The notes under the pieces were generated by a model, which had not been told where the DNA came from, searched no databases, and saw only the letters and a list, made by a program, of their open reading frames with translations. This document shows, one piece after another, positions 16,649 to 24,637 of a DNA stretch of 64,000 nt. The position numbers were made by a program, and so were the translations under genes. Source of the DNA: Streptomyces humi (GTDB lineage Bacteria > Actinomycetota > Actinomycetes > Streptomycetales > Streptomycetaceae). How positions within the stretch are numbered: the stretch's first letter is position 1; each line of letters begins with the position of its first letter. The stretch spans positions 17,552 through 81,551 of the forward strand of contig NZ_LBMU02000091.1 in assembly GCF_001005085.2 (NCBI RefSeq), given 5' to 3'.

Positions 16649-18502
16649 GTGAGGGCGAGCGAGCAGGACGGGACGTATCCGAGGCCGATCCTGCGCCGGG
16701 AACGGTGGCACAGCCTCGACGGCGTCTGGGAGTTCGGGTACGACGACGCCCGTGAGGGCGAGCGCGAGGAGTGGTTCTCCGAGGGGACGACGGGTGCGTT
16801 CGACCGGGAGATCACCGTCCCGTTCCCACCCGAGGCCCCCGCCTCCGGCATCGGCGAGACCGCGGCGCACGCGGTGGTCTGGTACCGCCGCCGGATACCC
16901 CACGAGGTACTCGCCGTCAGCGGCGGCGAGCGGGCGCTGGTGCACTTCGGTGCCGTCGACCACCGGGCCAGGGTCTGGCTGGACGGCCGGCTGGTCACCG
17001 AACACGCCGGCGGCCAGACGCCGTTCACCGCCGACGTGACCGACGCGCTGCGCCCCGGCGCCGACGAACACGTGCTCGTCGTACGTGCCGAGGACGACCC
17101 GGCCGACCTGGCACAGCCGCGCGGCAAGCAGGACTGGCAGGACCGGCCGCACGCGGTCTGGTACGAGCGGACCACCGGCATCTGGCAGACCGTGTGGACC
17201 GAGACCGTCGCCGCCCAGCACCTCACCGACCTGGCCTGGATCCCCGACCCGGCACGGGGCGTCGAGGCCGAGATCACCCTGGCCTCGGTGCCGGCCGCCC
17301 CGGTGACCGTGGAGATCGTCCTGACCCACGACGGCGAGACCCTCGCCGAGTCCGTCACCTCGGTCCGCACCCCGCGCAGCCGCGTCGACCTCGTCGTCCC
17401 CGCCCTGCGCAACGGCATCGACCGCGAGGACCTGCTGTGGAGCCCCGAGCGGCCCACCCTGATCGACGCGCGGGTGACCGTCCGCGACGCGGCCACCTCC
17501 GAGGTGCTCGACACCGTCGACAGCTACGTCGGCCTGCGCAGCGCCGGCGTCGGCCGTGGCGCCTTCCTCCTCAACGACCGCCCCTACTACGTACGTTCAG
17601 TACTCAACCAGGGCTACCGGCCCGACACCCTGATCGCGAACTCCGGCACCGCCGAACTGCGCCGCGAGGTCGAACTGATCAAGGCGATGGGCTTCAACGC
17701 GGTCCGTGTCCACCAGAAGGCCGAGGACCCCCGCTTCCTGTACTGGGCCGACCGGCTGGGCCTGTTGGTGTGGGGCGAGACCGGCGCCGCGTACGAGTAC
17801 GGCACCGAGGCCGTCGAACTGCTCACCCGTGAATGGCTGGACCTGGTCCGGCGCGACCGCAGCCACCCCTCGATCGTCACCTGGGTGCCGGTCAACGAGA
17901 GCTGGGGCTGCTCCGACATCGCCAACTCCCCAGCACAGCAGGCCTACACGGTCGCCCTCGCGAACCTGACCCGTGCCCTGGACCCGACCCGTCCGGTCAT
18001 GTCCAACGAGGGCTGGGAGCACACCGACAGCGACATCATGGGCGTGCACGACTACTCCTCCGACCCCGAGCTGCTCACCCGCCGTTACGGAGACACCGAC
18101 GGGTTCGAGGCGCTGCTCGCCTCACCGGGCCCGGCCGGACGCGTCCTCTCCCTCACCGCACGACAGACGGAGCGCTACCGAGCCGGTGAAGCCCCGCTCA
18201 TGGTCACCGAGTTCGGCGGGCTGTCCGTGGGCGCCGAGGAGGACGAGTTCTCCTACACGCGCACCAGCTCCGACACCCAGTACGCCGCCCTGCTCGGCGA
18301 CATCTTCAAGGTCCTGCACACCAGCCCGATCGTCGCGGGTTTCTGCTACACGCAGTTCATGGACACCGCCCAGGAGACCAACGGCCTGCTCTACCCGGAC
18401 GGTTCGCCCAAGCTCCCGCTGGAAACGATCCGCCACATCGTCACCGGCACCGGGCCCCTCCCCGAAGAGAAGCCCGACCCCCCGGCTGACGGCATGAGTT
18501 GA
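16649..18502 (+). CDS. Glycoside hydrolase family 2 exo-glycosidase, cytoplasmic
   Basis: 617-residue GH2 enzyme. The N-terminal jelly-roll sugar-binding domain (RPILRRERWHSLDGVWEFGYDD onward) is followed by an immunoglobulin-like domain and a TIM barrel. The acid/base Glu is in VPVNESWG (about residue 417) and the nucleophile Glu in VTEFGGLS (about 521). No signal peptide, so it acts on imported sugar. GTG at 16649 is supported by AGGAGGAGG at 16636-16644. GH2 covers beta-galactosidases, glucuronidases and mannosidases; the substrate cannot be fixed here. It lies behind a LacI operator shared with the ABC importer, implying one uptake-and-hydrolysis regulon. Confidence 0.9.
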   Translation: MRASEQDGTYPRPILRRERWHSLDGVWEFGYDDAREGEREEWFSEGTTGAFDREITVPFPPEAPASGIGETAAHAVVWYRRRIPHEVLAVSGGERALVHFGAVDHRARVWLDGRLVTEHAGGQTPFTADVTDALRPGADEHVLVVRAEDDPADLAQPRGKQDWQDRPHAVWYERTTGIWQTVWTETVAAQHLTDLAWIPDPARGVEAEITLASVPAAPVTVEIVLTHDGETLAESVTSVRTPRSRVDLVVPALRNGIDREDLLWSPERPTLIDARVTVRDAATSEVLDTVDSYVGLRSAGVGRGAFLLNDRPYYVRSVLNQGYRPDTLIANSGTAELRREVELIKAMGFNAVRVHQKAEDPRFLYWADRLGLLVWGETGAAYEYGTEAVELLTREWLDLVRRDRSHPSIVTWVPVNESWGCSDIANSPAQQAYTVALANLTRALDPTRPVMSNEGWEHTDSDIMGVHDYSSDPELLTRRYGDTDGFEALLASPGPAGRVLSLTARQTERYRAGEAPLMVTEFGGLSVGAEEDEFSYTRTSSDTQYAALLGDIFKVLHTSPIVAGFCYTQFMDTAQETNGLLYPDGSPKLPLETIRHIVTGTGPLPEEKPDPPADGMS

Positions 18503-18520
18503 CCGACGACACCGCTGACC

Positions 18521-18573
18521 CGGCCGGCCGGCGGCTGCCCTGACGCGGGGCAGGAGCGGCTGCCGGCCGGCCG
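18521..18573. terminator. Bidirectional hairpin between GH2 and APH-fold genes
   Basis: Arms CGGCCGGCCGGC (18521-18532) and GCCGGCCGGCCG (18562-18573) pair over 12 bases and enclose a second hairpin (CTGCCC 18535-18540 with GGGCAG 18548-18553). There is no T-run, as is common for Streptomyces convergent terminators. Confidence 0.6.
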
Positions 18574-18662
18574 ACGGCTTCGGGGAGGGTGACGACGAGG
18601 TCGCTGTCGCGGACGAACAGCGGTGCCGTGCCCGCGGTGGCGCGGTCATCAGACGCAGCCCC

Positions 18663-19487
18663 TCAGCTCAACAGGGCAGCCGTGAAGGACTCGCGACGGA
18701 CCGCCAGCCACTCCTGGATGCGGTCCCAGCGCTGCCAGCCACCACCCTCGGACAGCGCCCGCAGGTAGCCGGGGTCACCCTCGGCCACCCGGTCGGCGAC
18801 GAAGGCCCGGCAGGACGCGGTGGCCTGTTCGACGACACCGGGCAGTTCAGCGCGCTCCTGCCGGGAGAGGCCGTAACCGTCGGCGAGGATCCGCAGCCGT
18901 GCCCGGGCATCCAGCCCCGCTGGATGGCGAACTGCCGCGGACGTGGGATCGAGCATGGGAACCCAGTAGCGGGCGGTCATGGCGACGTCCCACACCGCGC
19001 GGCCGGGAGCCGCCAGATCGAAATCGATCAGCGCCACGGCACGGCCGTCGCGGAAGACGACGTTCTCCGGGCAGACGTCGTTGTGGCACAGCATCGTCCC
19101 TCCCTCCGGGTCGGCGAGGGAGCGGGGCCACTCGACGGACGGGTCGACGGTGACGGCCCTGGCGGCATTGTGCAGCCGCCGCAGCAGTCCTCCCACCGAT
19201 CGCAGCGCGCTCTCGGACATCACCCAGCGCGGAAACGGCGGCAGAGCGACGTCGCCCGGGACGAAGGTCAGCTGCTCCCGGCCGTCCGCCGTAAGACGGA
19301 TCGGCCTCGGAGCCCCGTCGAACCCGTGCTCGCCGAGCGCGCGGAGATGGGCATGCAGGGCGCGCGCGGTGGGCGGCGCCGGGCGTTCCACCAGGGCACC
19401 GTGGCGGAACACCGCGCCCACGTTCATCATGCCGCCGACCAGGGCTGCACCCTCCGCCGCCGCATCGTCAGCCGTCACGCCGATCAC
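18663..19487 (-). CDS. APH-fold phosphotransferase, substrate unknown
   Basis: 274 residues from GTG at 19487, which overlaps the AraC gene stop as GTGA; an upstream ATG at 19511 would overlap further. Aminoglycoside-phosphotransferase/choline-kinase fold with catalytic loop LCHNDVCPENVVF (HxDxxxxN) and metal-binding Asp in ALIDFDLA. The N-terminal lobe is short, as in the small homoserine-kinase-like members. Translationally coupled to the AraC-type regulator. Membership in this fold does not imply antibiotic resistance; most such Streptomyces proteins have unknown small-molecule substrates. Confidence 0.82.
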   Translation of the reverse strand: MIGVTADDAAAEGAALVGGMMNVGAVFRHGALVERPAPPTARALHAHLRALGEHGFDGAPRPIRLTADGREQLTFVPGDVALPPFPRWVMSESALRSVGGLLRRLHNAARAVTVDPSVEWPRSLADPEGGTMLCHNDVCPENVVFRDGRAVALIDFDLAAPGRAVWDVAMTARYWVPMLDPTSAAVRHPAGLDARARLRILADGYGLSRQERAELPGVVEQATASCRAFVADRVAEGDPGYLRALSEGGGWQRWDRIQEWLAVRRESFTAALLS

Positions 19488-20329
19488 GCTACCGTCACCG
19501 CCGCCTGCCACGCACCCGGGCGCATGCCTGTCGCCTTGCGGAAGAACACCGAGAAGTTCGAGGCGTCGGGGAAGCCGAGCGTGGTGGCGCAGCGAGCCGC
19601 GGTGAGGCCGTCGTGCGCAAGGAGCCGTTTCGCCTCCAGGACGATCCGGTCGACGATGTACGCCTTCGCCGTGCGGCCGGTGACCTGCTGCACCGCTCGA
19701 GAAAGGGTACGGGGCGCGTATCCCAGGGTACGGGCGTAGTAGCCGGCCGCGTGATGTTCCCGGAAGTGCGCTTCGACACTGGCGCGGAACAGCGGGAACA
19801 CCGGGTGCGTGAACCCCGCCTGGGCGTGCGGTGGCCGCAGCCGGGCGATGAGCGCGGAGAGCAGGATCCGGGGCAGCTCCGCCGGGGCGTTCCCGGGCGG
19901 GGCGGACGCCTCCAGGAGCAGATGGTCGCGCGCCGTTTCGACGAAGGGCCAGTCGGCGTCGGGGAGCCTCCAGTGCGCGACGAGGTCCGGTGACGCGACG
20001 AGCTCACGGGTGGCGTGCGTGACCGGCGCGGTCGGCACGAACAGCACCAGGTGGCCGGCCACACCGGCGATGTCGTCCCACCGGTGTACGGCGCCGGGTG
20101 GAATCCACACCGCGGACCGCTCCTCGAGCGGGTGGTGGAGGAAGTCCACCGTGACCGTGCCGTGCCCGGCGTCGACGACGGCGAGGACATGGAAGTCGGC
20201 GCGCTGCGTACCGCCGTCGTTCAGCTCGCGAAGGCGGTCGAACGTCATCGTCTCGACCGCGGCGGCGCGGTGCTCCGCGGGCTGGTAGGTCATCTGCCGG
20301 ATCACACGCACGAGTCCATTTTTCACCAT
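19484..20329 (-). CDS. AraC family transcriptional regulator
   Basis: About 281 residues from ATG at 20329; an ATG at 20293 is the next candidate. An N-terminal cupin-type domain (VLAVVDAGHGTVTVDFLHHPLEERSAVWIPPGAVHRW) is followed by two C-terminal HTH motifs (ARTLGYAPRTLSRAVQQVTG; AARCATTLGFPDASNFSVFFRKATG), the classic AraC/XylS arrangement. Divergent from the alpha/beta hydrolase at 20425 and coupled to the APH-fold gene, both plausible targets. The ligand is not evident. Confidence 0.9.
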   Translation of the reverse strand: MVKNGLVRVIRQMTYQPAEHRAAAVETMTFDRLRELNDGGTQRADFHVLAVVDAGHGTVTVDFLHHPLEERSAVWIPPGAVHRWDDIAGVAGHLVLFVPTAPVTHATRELVASPDLVAHWRLPDADWPFVETARDHLLLEASAPPGNAPAELPRILLSALIARLRPPHAQAGFTHPVFPLFRASVEAHFREHHAAGYYARTLGYAPRTLSRAVQQVTGRTAKAYIVDRIVLEAKRLLAHDGLTAARCATTLGFPDASNFSVFFRKATGMRPGAWQAAVTVA

Positions 20330-20424
20330 CCGTCGACCAGTCGCGCCGATGCCTCGAAGGGGCCCGGCGAGTTCACTGAAAGACAAGGGGCGACCGCCCA
20401 GCACACCGACCGGAAGAGCCCACT

Positions 20425-21201
20425 GTGAACACGACGCAGCAGACGCAGATGCCCGCTTACGACCACCGGACCGGGGCCGGCCCGACCCTGGTGTTCCTGC
20501 ACTACTGGGGTGGTTCGGCCCGGACCTGGGACCTCGTCGTCGGCCGCCTCGCGGACCGTGACACCCTCACGGTCGACTTCCGTGGGTGGAGCCGGTCGAG
20601 CGGTCTGCCCGGCCCCTACACGCTCGGTCAGCTCGCCGACGACACGCTTGCCGTGCTGGCCGACGCGGGCGTCACCGAATACGTCCTGGTGGGGCACTCG
20701 ATGGGCGGCAAGGTCGCGCAGCTGGTCGCGGCCACCAGGCCCGCCGGCCTGCGCGGCATCGTCCTGGTCGGCTCCGGTCCGGCGAAGCCCGCCGCGCAGA
20801 TCACCGACGAGTACCGGGCAGCTCTTTCCCACGCCTACGACTCTCCCGAGTCCGTCGCCGGGGCACGGGACCACATCCTCACCGCGACCGAGTTGGCCGC
20901 GTCGGTCAAGGCGCGGATCGTGACCGACTCGCGGACCGTCTCCGAGGCCGCCCGCACGGAGTGGCCGCTGCGCGGCATCGCGCAGGACATCACCGAGCAC
21001 ACGCGCATGATCGGCGTTCCCTCCCTCGTGATCGCCGGAGAGAACGACCAGGTCGAGCCTGCCGATGTGCTCCGTAGCAACCTGGTGCCGTATCTTCCCC
21101 GAGCCGACTTCGTGGTGATCCCGCGCACCGGACACCTGATCCCGCTGGAAGCCCCGGCCGACCTCGCCGACGCCATCACGGCCTTCGCACCGGCGGCCTG
21201 A
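20425..21201 (+). CDS. Alpha/beta-fold hydrolase
   Basis: 258-residue serine hydrolase. Oxyanion region FLHYWGGSARTW, nucleophile elbow GHSMGG with Ser92, acid Asp in IAGENDQVEP and His in RTGHLIPLE, a full triad. GTG start at 20425. Cytoplasmic, with no signal peptide. The cap region is short. Close to peroxidase/esterase-like (RsbQ/haloperoxidase-type) hydrolases; the substrate is unknown. Divergent from the AraC regulator with about 95 bases between starts. Confidence 0.88.
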   Translation: MNTTQQTQMPAYDHRTGAGPTLVFLHYWGGSARTWDLVVGRLADRDTLTVDFRGWSRSSGLPGPYTLGQLADDTLAVLADAGVTEYVLVGHSMGGKVAQLVAATRPAGLRGIVLVGSGPAKPAAQITDEYRAALSHAYDSPESVAGARDHILTATELAASVKARIVTDSRTVSEAARTEWPLRGIAQDITEHTRMIGVPSLVIAGENDQVEPADVLRSNLVPYLPRADFVVIPRTGHLIPLEAPADLADAITAFAPAA

Positions 21202-21214
21202 CCGTGAGCGCCCC

Positions 21215-21230
21215 GCCCTCCGCGGAGGGC
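21215..21230. terminator. Convergent terminator palindrome
   Basis: GCCCTCCGCGGAGGGC is a perfect 16-base palindrome in the 46-base gap between the convergent hydrolase and PASTA lipoprotein genes. No T-run. Confidence 0.6.
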
Positions 21231-21247
21231 AGGGCGTTTCGGGGCGG

Positions 21248-21913
21248 CTAAGGGCAGGTCTCGCCGAACTTCACCGCGGTGACCGACACCGGCTGCCCGT
21301 CGATCGCGGTGCCCGCCCTGGGGGACTGGGTGCAGACCTCCCAGTTGGACTCGACGAGCACCCATCGCGCCTCCGGCGAGGCGTCCTTCACGCTGAAGGA
21401 CGTACTCGGATCGAGGGCCGCGCGCGCGGCCTTCACCGAGTTCCCCTTGAAGTCGGGAAGCTTTCCGCCCTCCGCGGACGGGGGCTTCTCGTCCTTCGCC
21501 GGGCAGGTCTCCTCCAGCTTCACCGTCCCGAAATCCAGGGTGGTGTCCGTAGGGACGGTCCTGCCCGCGGCGATGTTCTGGGAACACACCTTCCAGTTGC
21601 GGTCGAACGCCTGCATCCGGTCCCGGCCGAGCGCGTCATGCGACTTGAGGACGTAGAAGCCGTCCTGCTGGGCGCTGTCCTGCGCCGACTGGAGCCCCAT
21701 GCCGACGAAGTTCGGCACCGTCTTGCTCACGACACCGGCGACACCGGCGACACCGGCGTCCTTGGGGTCGTCGGCGGGACTGCCGGTCGTCCTGGCCGGT
21801 GCGGTCGTCGCGACGGGGTTCTTTCCCGAGCTGTTGGTGTCGGCAGGTTCGCATGCGGTGACGCTGATGGCCGCCACCCACAGCAAGGTGGCACTGATTG
21901 CGCGGGATCGCAC
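21248..21913 (-). CDS. PASTA-domain lipoprotein
   Basis: 221 residues. Short signal peptide RAISATLLWVAAISVTAC with lipobox VTAC, so exported and lipid anchored. After a Thr/Ser/Pro linker come two PASTA-like domains: VPNFVGMGLQSAQDSAQQDGF...VCSQNIAAGRTV and LPDFKGNSVKAARAAL...VCTQSPRAGTAI. Each has a W-x-VC(S/T)Q core and a terminal Cys-Pro, suggesting an intradomain disulfide. PASTA domains bind peptidoglycan/beta-lactam-like ligands, so an envelope role is likely. Unlike most PASTA proteins it has no kinase or transpeptidase domain. Confidence 0.85.
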   Translation of the reverse strand: MRSRAISATLLWVAAISVTACEPADTNSSGKNPVATTAPARTTGSPADDPKDAGVAGVAGVVSKTVPNFVGMGLQSAQDSAQQDGFYVLKSHDALGRDRMQAFDRNWKVCSQNIAAGRTVPTDTTLDFGTVKLEETCPAKDEKPPSAEGGKLPDFKGNSVKAARAALDPSTSFSVKDASPEARWVLVESNWEVCTQSPRAGTAIDGQPVSVTAVKFGETCP

Positions 21914-22005
21914 TGATTCCCCCTGAGTAGTACCTGTTCAGGCGGACACGGTAGAGCAGGCGTGGGAAAACGCGAGGCCGTGCCGCCGGGTCGTCACACG
22001 AACGA

Positions 22006-22041
22006 GCGCTCACCGCGCCGCCGCGGCGGCGCGGTGAGCGC
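22006..22041. terminator. 36-bp perfect palindrome, strong terminator-like hairpin
   Basis: Bases 22006-22041 are fully self-complementary (18-base arms, no loop), starting GCGCTCACCG and ending CGGTGAGCGC. After one mismatched pair the symmetry continues five more bases on each side (22000-22004 with 22043-22047). It lies just downstream of the MmpS-like gene stop and upstream of the PASTA lipoprotein start. Confidence 0.75.
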
Positions 22042-22055
22042 CCGTTCCGCTGCGT

Positions 22056-22686
22056 CTAGTTCCAACCGCCGAAGAAGTCGCTGCTGAGCTGCGCGGAGCA
22101 GATGTTGTATCCGCCGGCCGCGTGACCCTTCTTCGTCTGCCCTTCCACGGTCACGGAGCAGTGGATGTCGCCGCCGCCCTGAAGCTGCGCGGTTACCTGG
22201 AAGTACATGGCGTCGTCGGTGAGTTTCAGCGTCTTCGTCATCGGCAGGCCGGAGCCCTGGAGGTTGTCGGTGTCACTGCCGTAGGTGATGTCCGTACCGG
22301 CCGGGGCGCTGCCCCACACCTTGAACACCACCTGGTCGGCCGCCGTCGCAGTCGTCGTGTCCTTCGTCTTCTTCGGTGTCGCCTTGGCCGCCTTGGCCTT
22401 CGCGGTCTTCGTGACGGTCACTGTCGGAGCCGGCTCAGCCTCGCCCTTGGCGGTTTCGGTGACGGTGACGCGCGGCGCCGGCTTGGCGTCAGCGGCCGTC
22501 TTCTGGTCGCTGCCGGAGGAACCGATCCCCACCCCCAGGAAGAGGATGAGAACAGCCGCGGGAATGACGACCCTCTTGCGCGCCCACTTCGGGCCGCCGG
22601 CCGGCCGGCCGGGGCGGGAGCGGAGGCGGTGGCGGCACCTGGTTCCAGCCCGAAGAGTCCGACGGCGGCGGTTGGTTGTACGACAT
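22056..22686 (-). pseudogene. MmpS-like membrane protein, interrupted by an apparent frameshift
   Basis: Two frames together make a recognisable Streptomyces membrane protein. The N-part, ATG at 22686, reads MSYNQPPPSDSSGWNQVPPPPPLPPRPAG, a typical Pro-rich cytoplasmic leader. The remainder is in another frame: GGPKWARKRVVIPAAVLILFLGVG is a basic anchor plus one membrane helix, followed by a Thr/Lys-rich stalk and a beta-rich domain (VFKVWGSAPAGTDITYGSD...GGDIHCSVTVEG). That domain resembles MmpS proteins and holds two Cys. The frames must switch in the CCGG-repeat tract at about 22593-22617. Either a real indel mutation or a sequencing error in a slippery GC tract; if translated only from the internal GTG (22532) the helix is lost. 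Confidence 0.6.
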
Positions 22687-22931
22687 GCGTCCCCCTGAGA
22701 CGTTCGTGGAGGGATGACCGTAACGGGGAAGGTGAGAAAGATGTAAGACTCATGAAGTCGAGGTGATGAAACCGTAACGAATGTGAAGCTTCAACGAGCA
22801 AGGGCGGCTTGGGGCGCCTTCGGCCCACCGACGCCCGTGCCACCGGAAAATCCGGTTGCATCTACCATCGAGTCCGCGGCCATGGTCCGCGTCCCGCTAG
22901 CGGGTACCAACCGGGTTCCTGAGGAGGGACT

Positions 22932-24023
22932 GTGATCACCGTCGTCGGCGCCGGCCTCATGGGTGCGGCCACCGCCTGGCAGCTGGCGCGCCGTGGCCAT
23001 GAGGTCACCCTGGTCGAGGCGTACGACATCGGGCACCGGCACGGCAGCTCGCACGGCAGCTCACGGATCTTCCGACGGGCCTACGGCGACCCCTTCTACG
23101 TCCGGCTGACCGGGCAGGCCGAGGAGCAGTGGCGGGAACTGGAGGACGACAGTTCCACCGGCCTGCTGCGCAAGACCGGTGGGTTGGACATGGGCGAGCG
23201 TCTGGACCCGCAGGCGATGGCCGCGCTGCTCGACGCGGCCGGGGTTCCCCATGAACTCCTCGGCGCGCGGGCCGCGGCGGAACGCTGGCCGCACATCCGT
23301 GTCACGGGACCGGTGCTGTACCACCCGGACGCCGGCGTGGTCGACGCGGACGCCACCGTGCGAGTGTGTGTGCGGCGAGCGGCGGAGCACGGGGCTGAGG
23401 TGGTGCTCGGTGCCCGGGTCACCGGTATCGACGTCCAGGCCGACGGGCGGGTGCTGCTGCGGGCGGGCGAGGACCGGGAGATCCTCGCCGACACGGTGGT
23501 GATCGCCGCCGGGGCCTGGCTGCCCGAGCTTCAACTGCCCGTTCCCCTGCCCTCGTTGCGGGTGACCCAGCAGCAGGTCTTCCACTTCCGCCAGCGCGAT
23601 CCCGAGGTTCGGTGGCCCACCCTGGTCTGGGACGGGGAGCTGCAACTCTACGGGCTGCCGTCCGGGACCGACGGAGGCCCGTCTCCCGCGGTGAAGGTCG
23701 CCGAGCACGACCGGGGCACGCCCACCACCGCCCGTACCCGCAGCGGGATCGTCGACGCGTCGTCCCGGAGCAGGGTGAGCGCCTTCGTCAGTGACCGGCT
23801 GCCCGGCCTCGACCCGGATCCGGTGGCAGAGGCCACCTGTCTCTACACCAGCACGCCCGACGAGGACTTCGTCCTGGACCGGCACGGTCCGTTCGTCGTC
23901 GTCTCCCCGTGCTCCGGTCACGGCGCCAAGTTCACCCCGCTCATCGGCGCACTGGCGGCGGACCTGGCCACCGGCCGTACCGCACCCCACCCCCGCTTCC
24001 GCCTCAAGGGCCCCGCGCGGTAG
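22932..24023 (+). CDS. Sarcosine-oxidase/N-methyltryptophan-oxidase family flavoprotein
   Basis: 363-residue FAD amine oxidase of the DAO/monomeric sarcosine oxidase family. GTG at 22932 follows GAGGAGGGACT. The ADP-binding motif VVGAGLMGAATAWQLARRG is at residue 4, followed by SSHGSSRIFRRAYGD, the conserved Arg-containing stretch. In CLYTSTPDEDFVLDRH the Cys aligns with the covalent-flavin Cys of monomeric sarcosine oxidase, and the SGHGAKF signature is present. The expected reaction is oxidation of a secondary or N-methyl amino acid to imine plus H2O2. The substrate is not defined; a stand-alone gene. Confidence 0.9.
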   Translation: MITVVGAGLMGAATAWQLARRGHEVTLVEAYDIGHRHGSSHGSSRIFRRAYGDPFYVRLTGQAEEQWRELEDDSSTGLLRKTGGLDMGERLDPQAMAALLDAAGVPHELLGARAAAERWPHIRVTGPVLYHPDAGVVDADATVRVCVRRAAEHGAEVVLGARVTGIDVQADGRVLLRAGEDREILADTVVIAAGAWLPELQLPVPLPSLRVTQQQVFHFRQRDPEVRWPTLVWDGELQLYGLPSGTDGGPSPAVKVAEHDRGTPTTARTRSGIVDASSRSRVSAFVSDRLPGLDPDPVAEATCLYTSTPDEDFVLDRHGPFVVVSPCSGHGAKFTPLIGALAADLATGRTAPHPRFRLKGPAR

Positions 24024-24045
24024 GCGCGGCGGAAGTCACTCGGTC

Positions 24046-24129
24046 GATGGGCGATGGGCGATGGGCGATGGGCGATGGGCCTTTGGCCTGCGGCCTCTGG
24101 CCTTGGGCTATGGGCTATGGGCTATGGGC
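24046..24129. repeat. Heptanucleotide microsatellites GATGGGC and TATGGGC
   Basis: Five perfect GATGGGC units at 24046-24080, a GGCCT-rich link, then three perfect TATGGGC units at 24109-24129 with degenerate copies on each side. It begins 23 bases after the flavoprotein stop. Seven is not a multiple of three, and no gene reads through. Confidence 0.92.
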
Positions 24130-24165
24130 TATGATGGATCTTGAGCCGGTCGCCGAACTATCGGT

Positions 24166-24253
24166 GTGCCGGACGCGCGTTGGTGGTCCAAGGAAAGACG
24201 CCCCGCTTCCTGTGGGGAGATGCAGGTGCAAGGCCTGCCCGGCGCTCGATCAC
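24166..24253 (+). ncRNA. Candidate structured RNA with tRNA-like half, upstream of a terminator
   Basis: Helices visible by eye: GTGCCGG (24166-24172) with CCGGCGC (24239-24245), a 7-bp acceptor-like stem; CCCCG (24201-24205) with TGGGG (24213-24217) around the 7-base loop CTTCCTG; and GCAGG (24222-24226) with CCTGC (24234-24238) around the 7-base loop TGCAAGG, directly abutting the acceptor-like strand as a T-arm does. The 28-base D-region is too long for a tRNA. GGAC/GTCC can pair there, and AGGAA (24191-24195) can pair with TTCCT in the middle loop as an alternative. Eight bases downstream is an intrinsic terminator. Not a family I recognise; could be an attenuator, an sRNA or a decayed tRNA. 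Confidence 0.4.
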
Positions 24254-24292
24254 GGGTCCGTCCGCATGATGCGGGCGGACCCGCATCTTTTT
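24254..24292 (+). terminator. Intrinsic terminator with T-run
   Basis: GGGTCCGTCCGC (24254-24265) pairs with GCGGGCGGACCC (24271-24282) across a 5-base loop, with one G-T pair. TTTTT follows at 24288-24292. This is the best classical rho-independent terminator in the window and is oriented to end plus-strand RNA. Confidence 0.8.
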
Positions 24293-24410
24293 GACGCGCA
24301 CCCCTTCGGTAGGCGGGGCCGTTGTCGTCTCCCTCGCACGCCACGGTCGGCAGGCACCGCCCCTCACGCGCGGCCCTCGTTCGACCTGAACCGGCAACAG
24401 CCGCCGCCAG

Positions 24411-24429
24411 GGAATTGAACGTTTCAATT
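24411..24429. promoter_or_regulatory. Inverted repeat, possible operator
   Basis: GAATTGAA (24411-24418) and TTCAATTC (24422-24429) are perfect 8-base arms around CGT, unusually AT-rich for this DNA. 209 bases upstream of the GH127 start. It resembles sugar-repressor sites in style, but no protein can be assigned. Confidence 0.5.
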
Positions 24430-24558
24430 CTCTCCTCCCGGGTCTTCCGGCGGCACCTCGTTCCCGATCCCGGCCGCTCGGCAGGCTGAACCATCCATCC
24501 CCACCTGCGATGTCACGCATTCCGGCAGGCGTGGCTCGATCAATACATGTGAGAAGCC

Positions 24559-24610
24559 TTGACGCTTGCCATGACCGACCTTAGCGTCAGCGCCTGCATC
24601 GTAAAACGAT
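24559..24610 (+). promoter_or_regulatory. Promoter and overlapping operator of the GH127 gene
   Basis: TTGACG (24559-24564), 17-base spacer, TAGCGT (24582-24587): a good housekeeping-type promoter. About ten bases downstream lies ATCGTAAAACGAT (24598-24610), an inverted repeat with 5-base arms placed where a repressor would block initiation. The flank ACGATTCAATCC resembles part of the 24411-24429 repeat. The GH127 start follows at 24638. Confidence 0.6.
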
Positions 24611-24637
24611 TCAATCCTGCCGAGGGAGTTCCGTACG

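Noticed and set aside
18663..19487. Aminoglycoside resistance gene
   Set aside because: Only the general APH fold is visible; coupling to an AraC regulator and lack of specific aminoglycoside-binding motifs do not support resistance.
24166..24246. Functional tRNA-Gly(UCC), since the middle loop CTTCCTG would place TCC at the anticodon
   Set aside because: The D-region is about 28 bases, there is a pyrimidine at position 37, the T-loop is TGCAAGG instead of TTC-R-A, and a terminator follows closely. Kept only as a structured RNA candidate.
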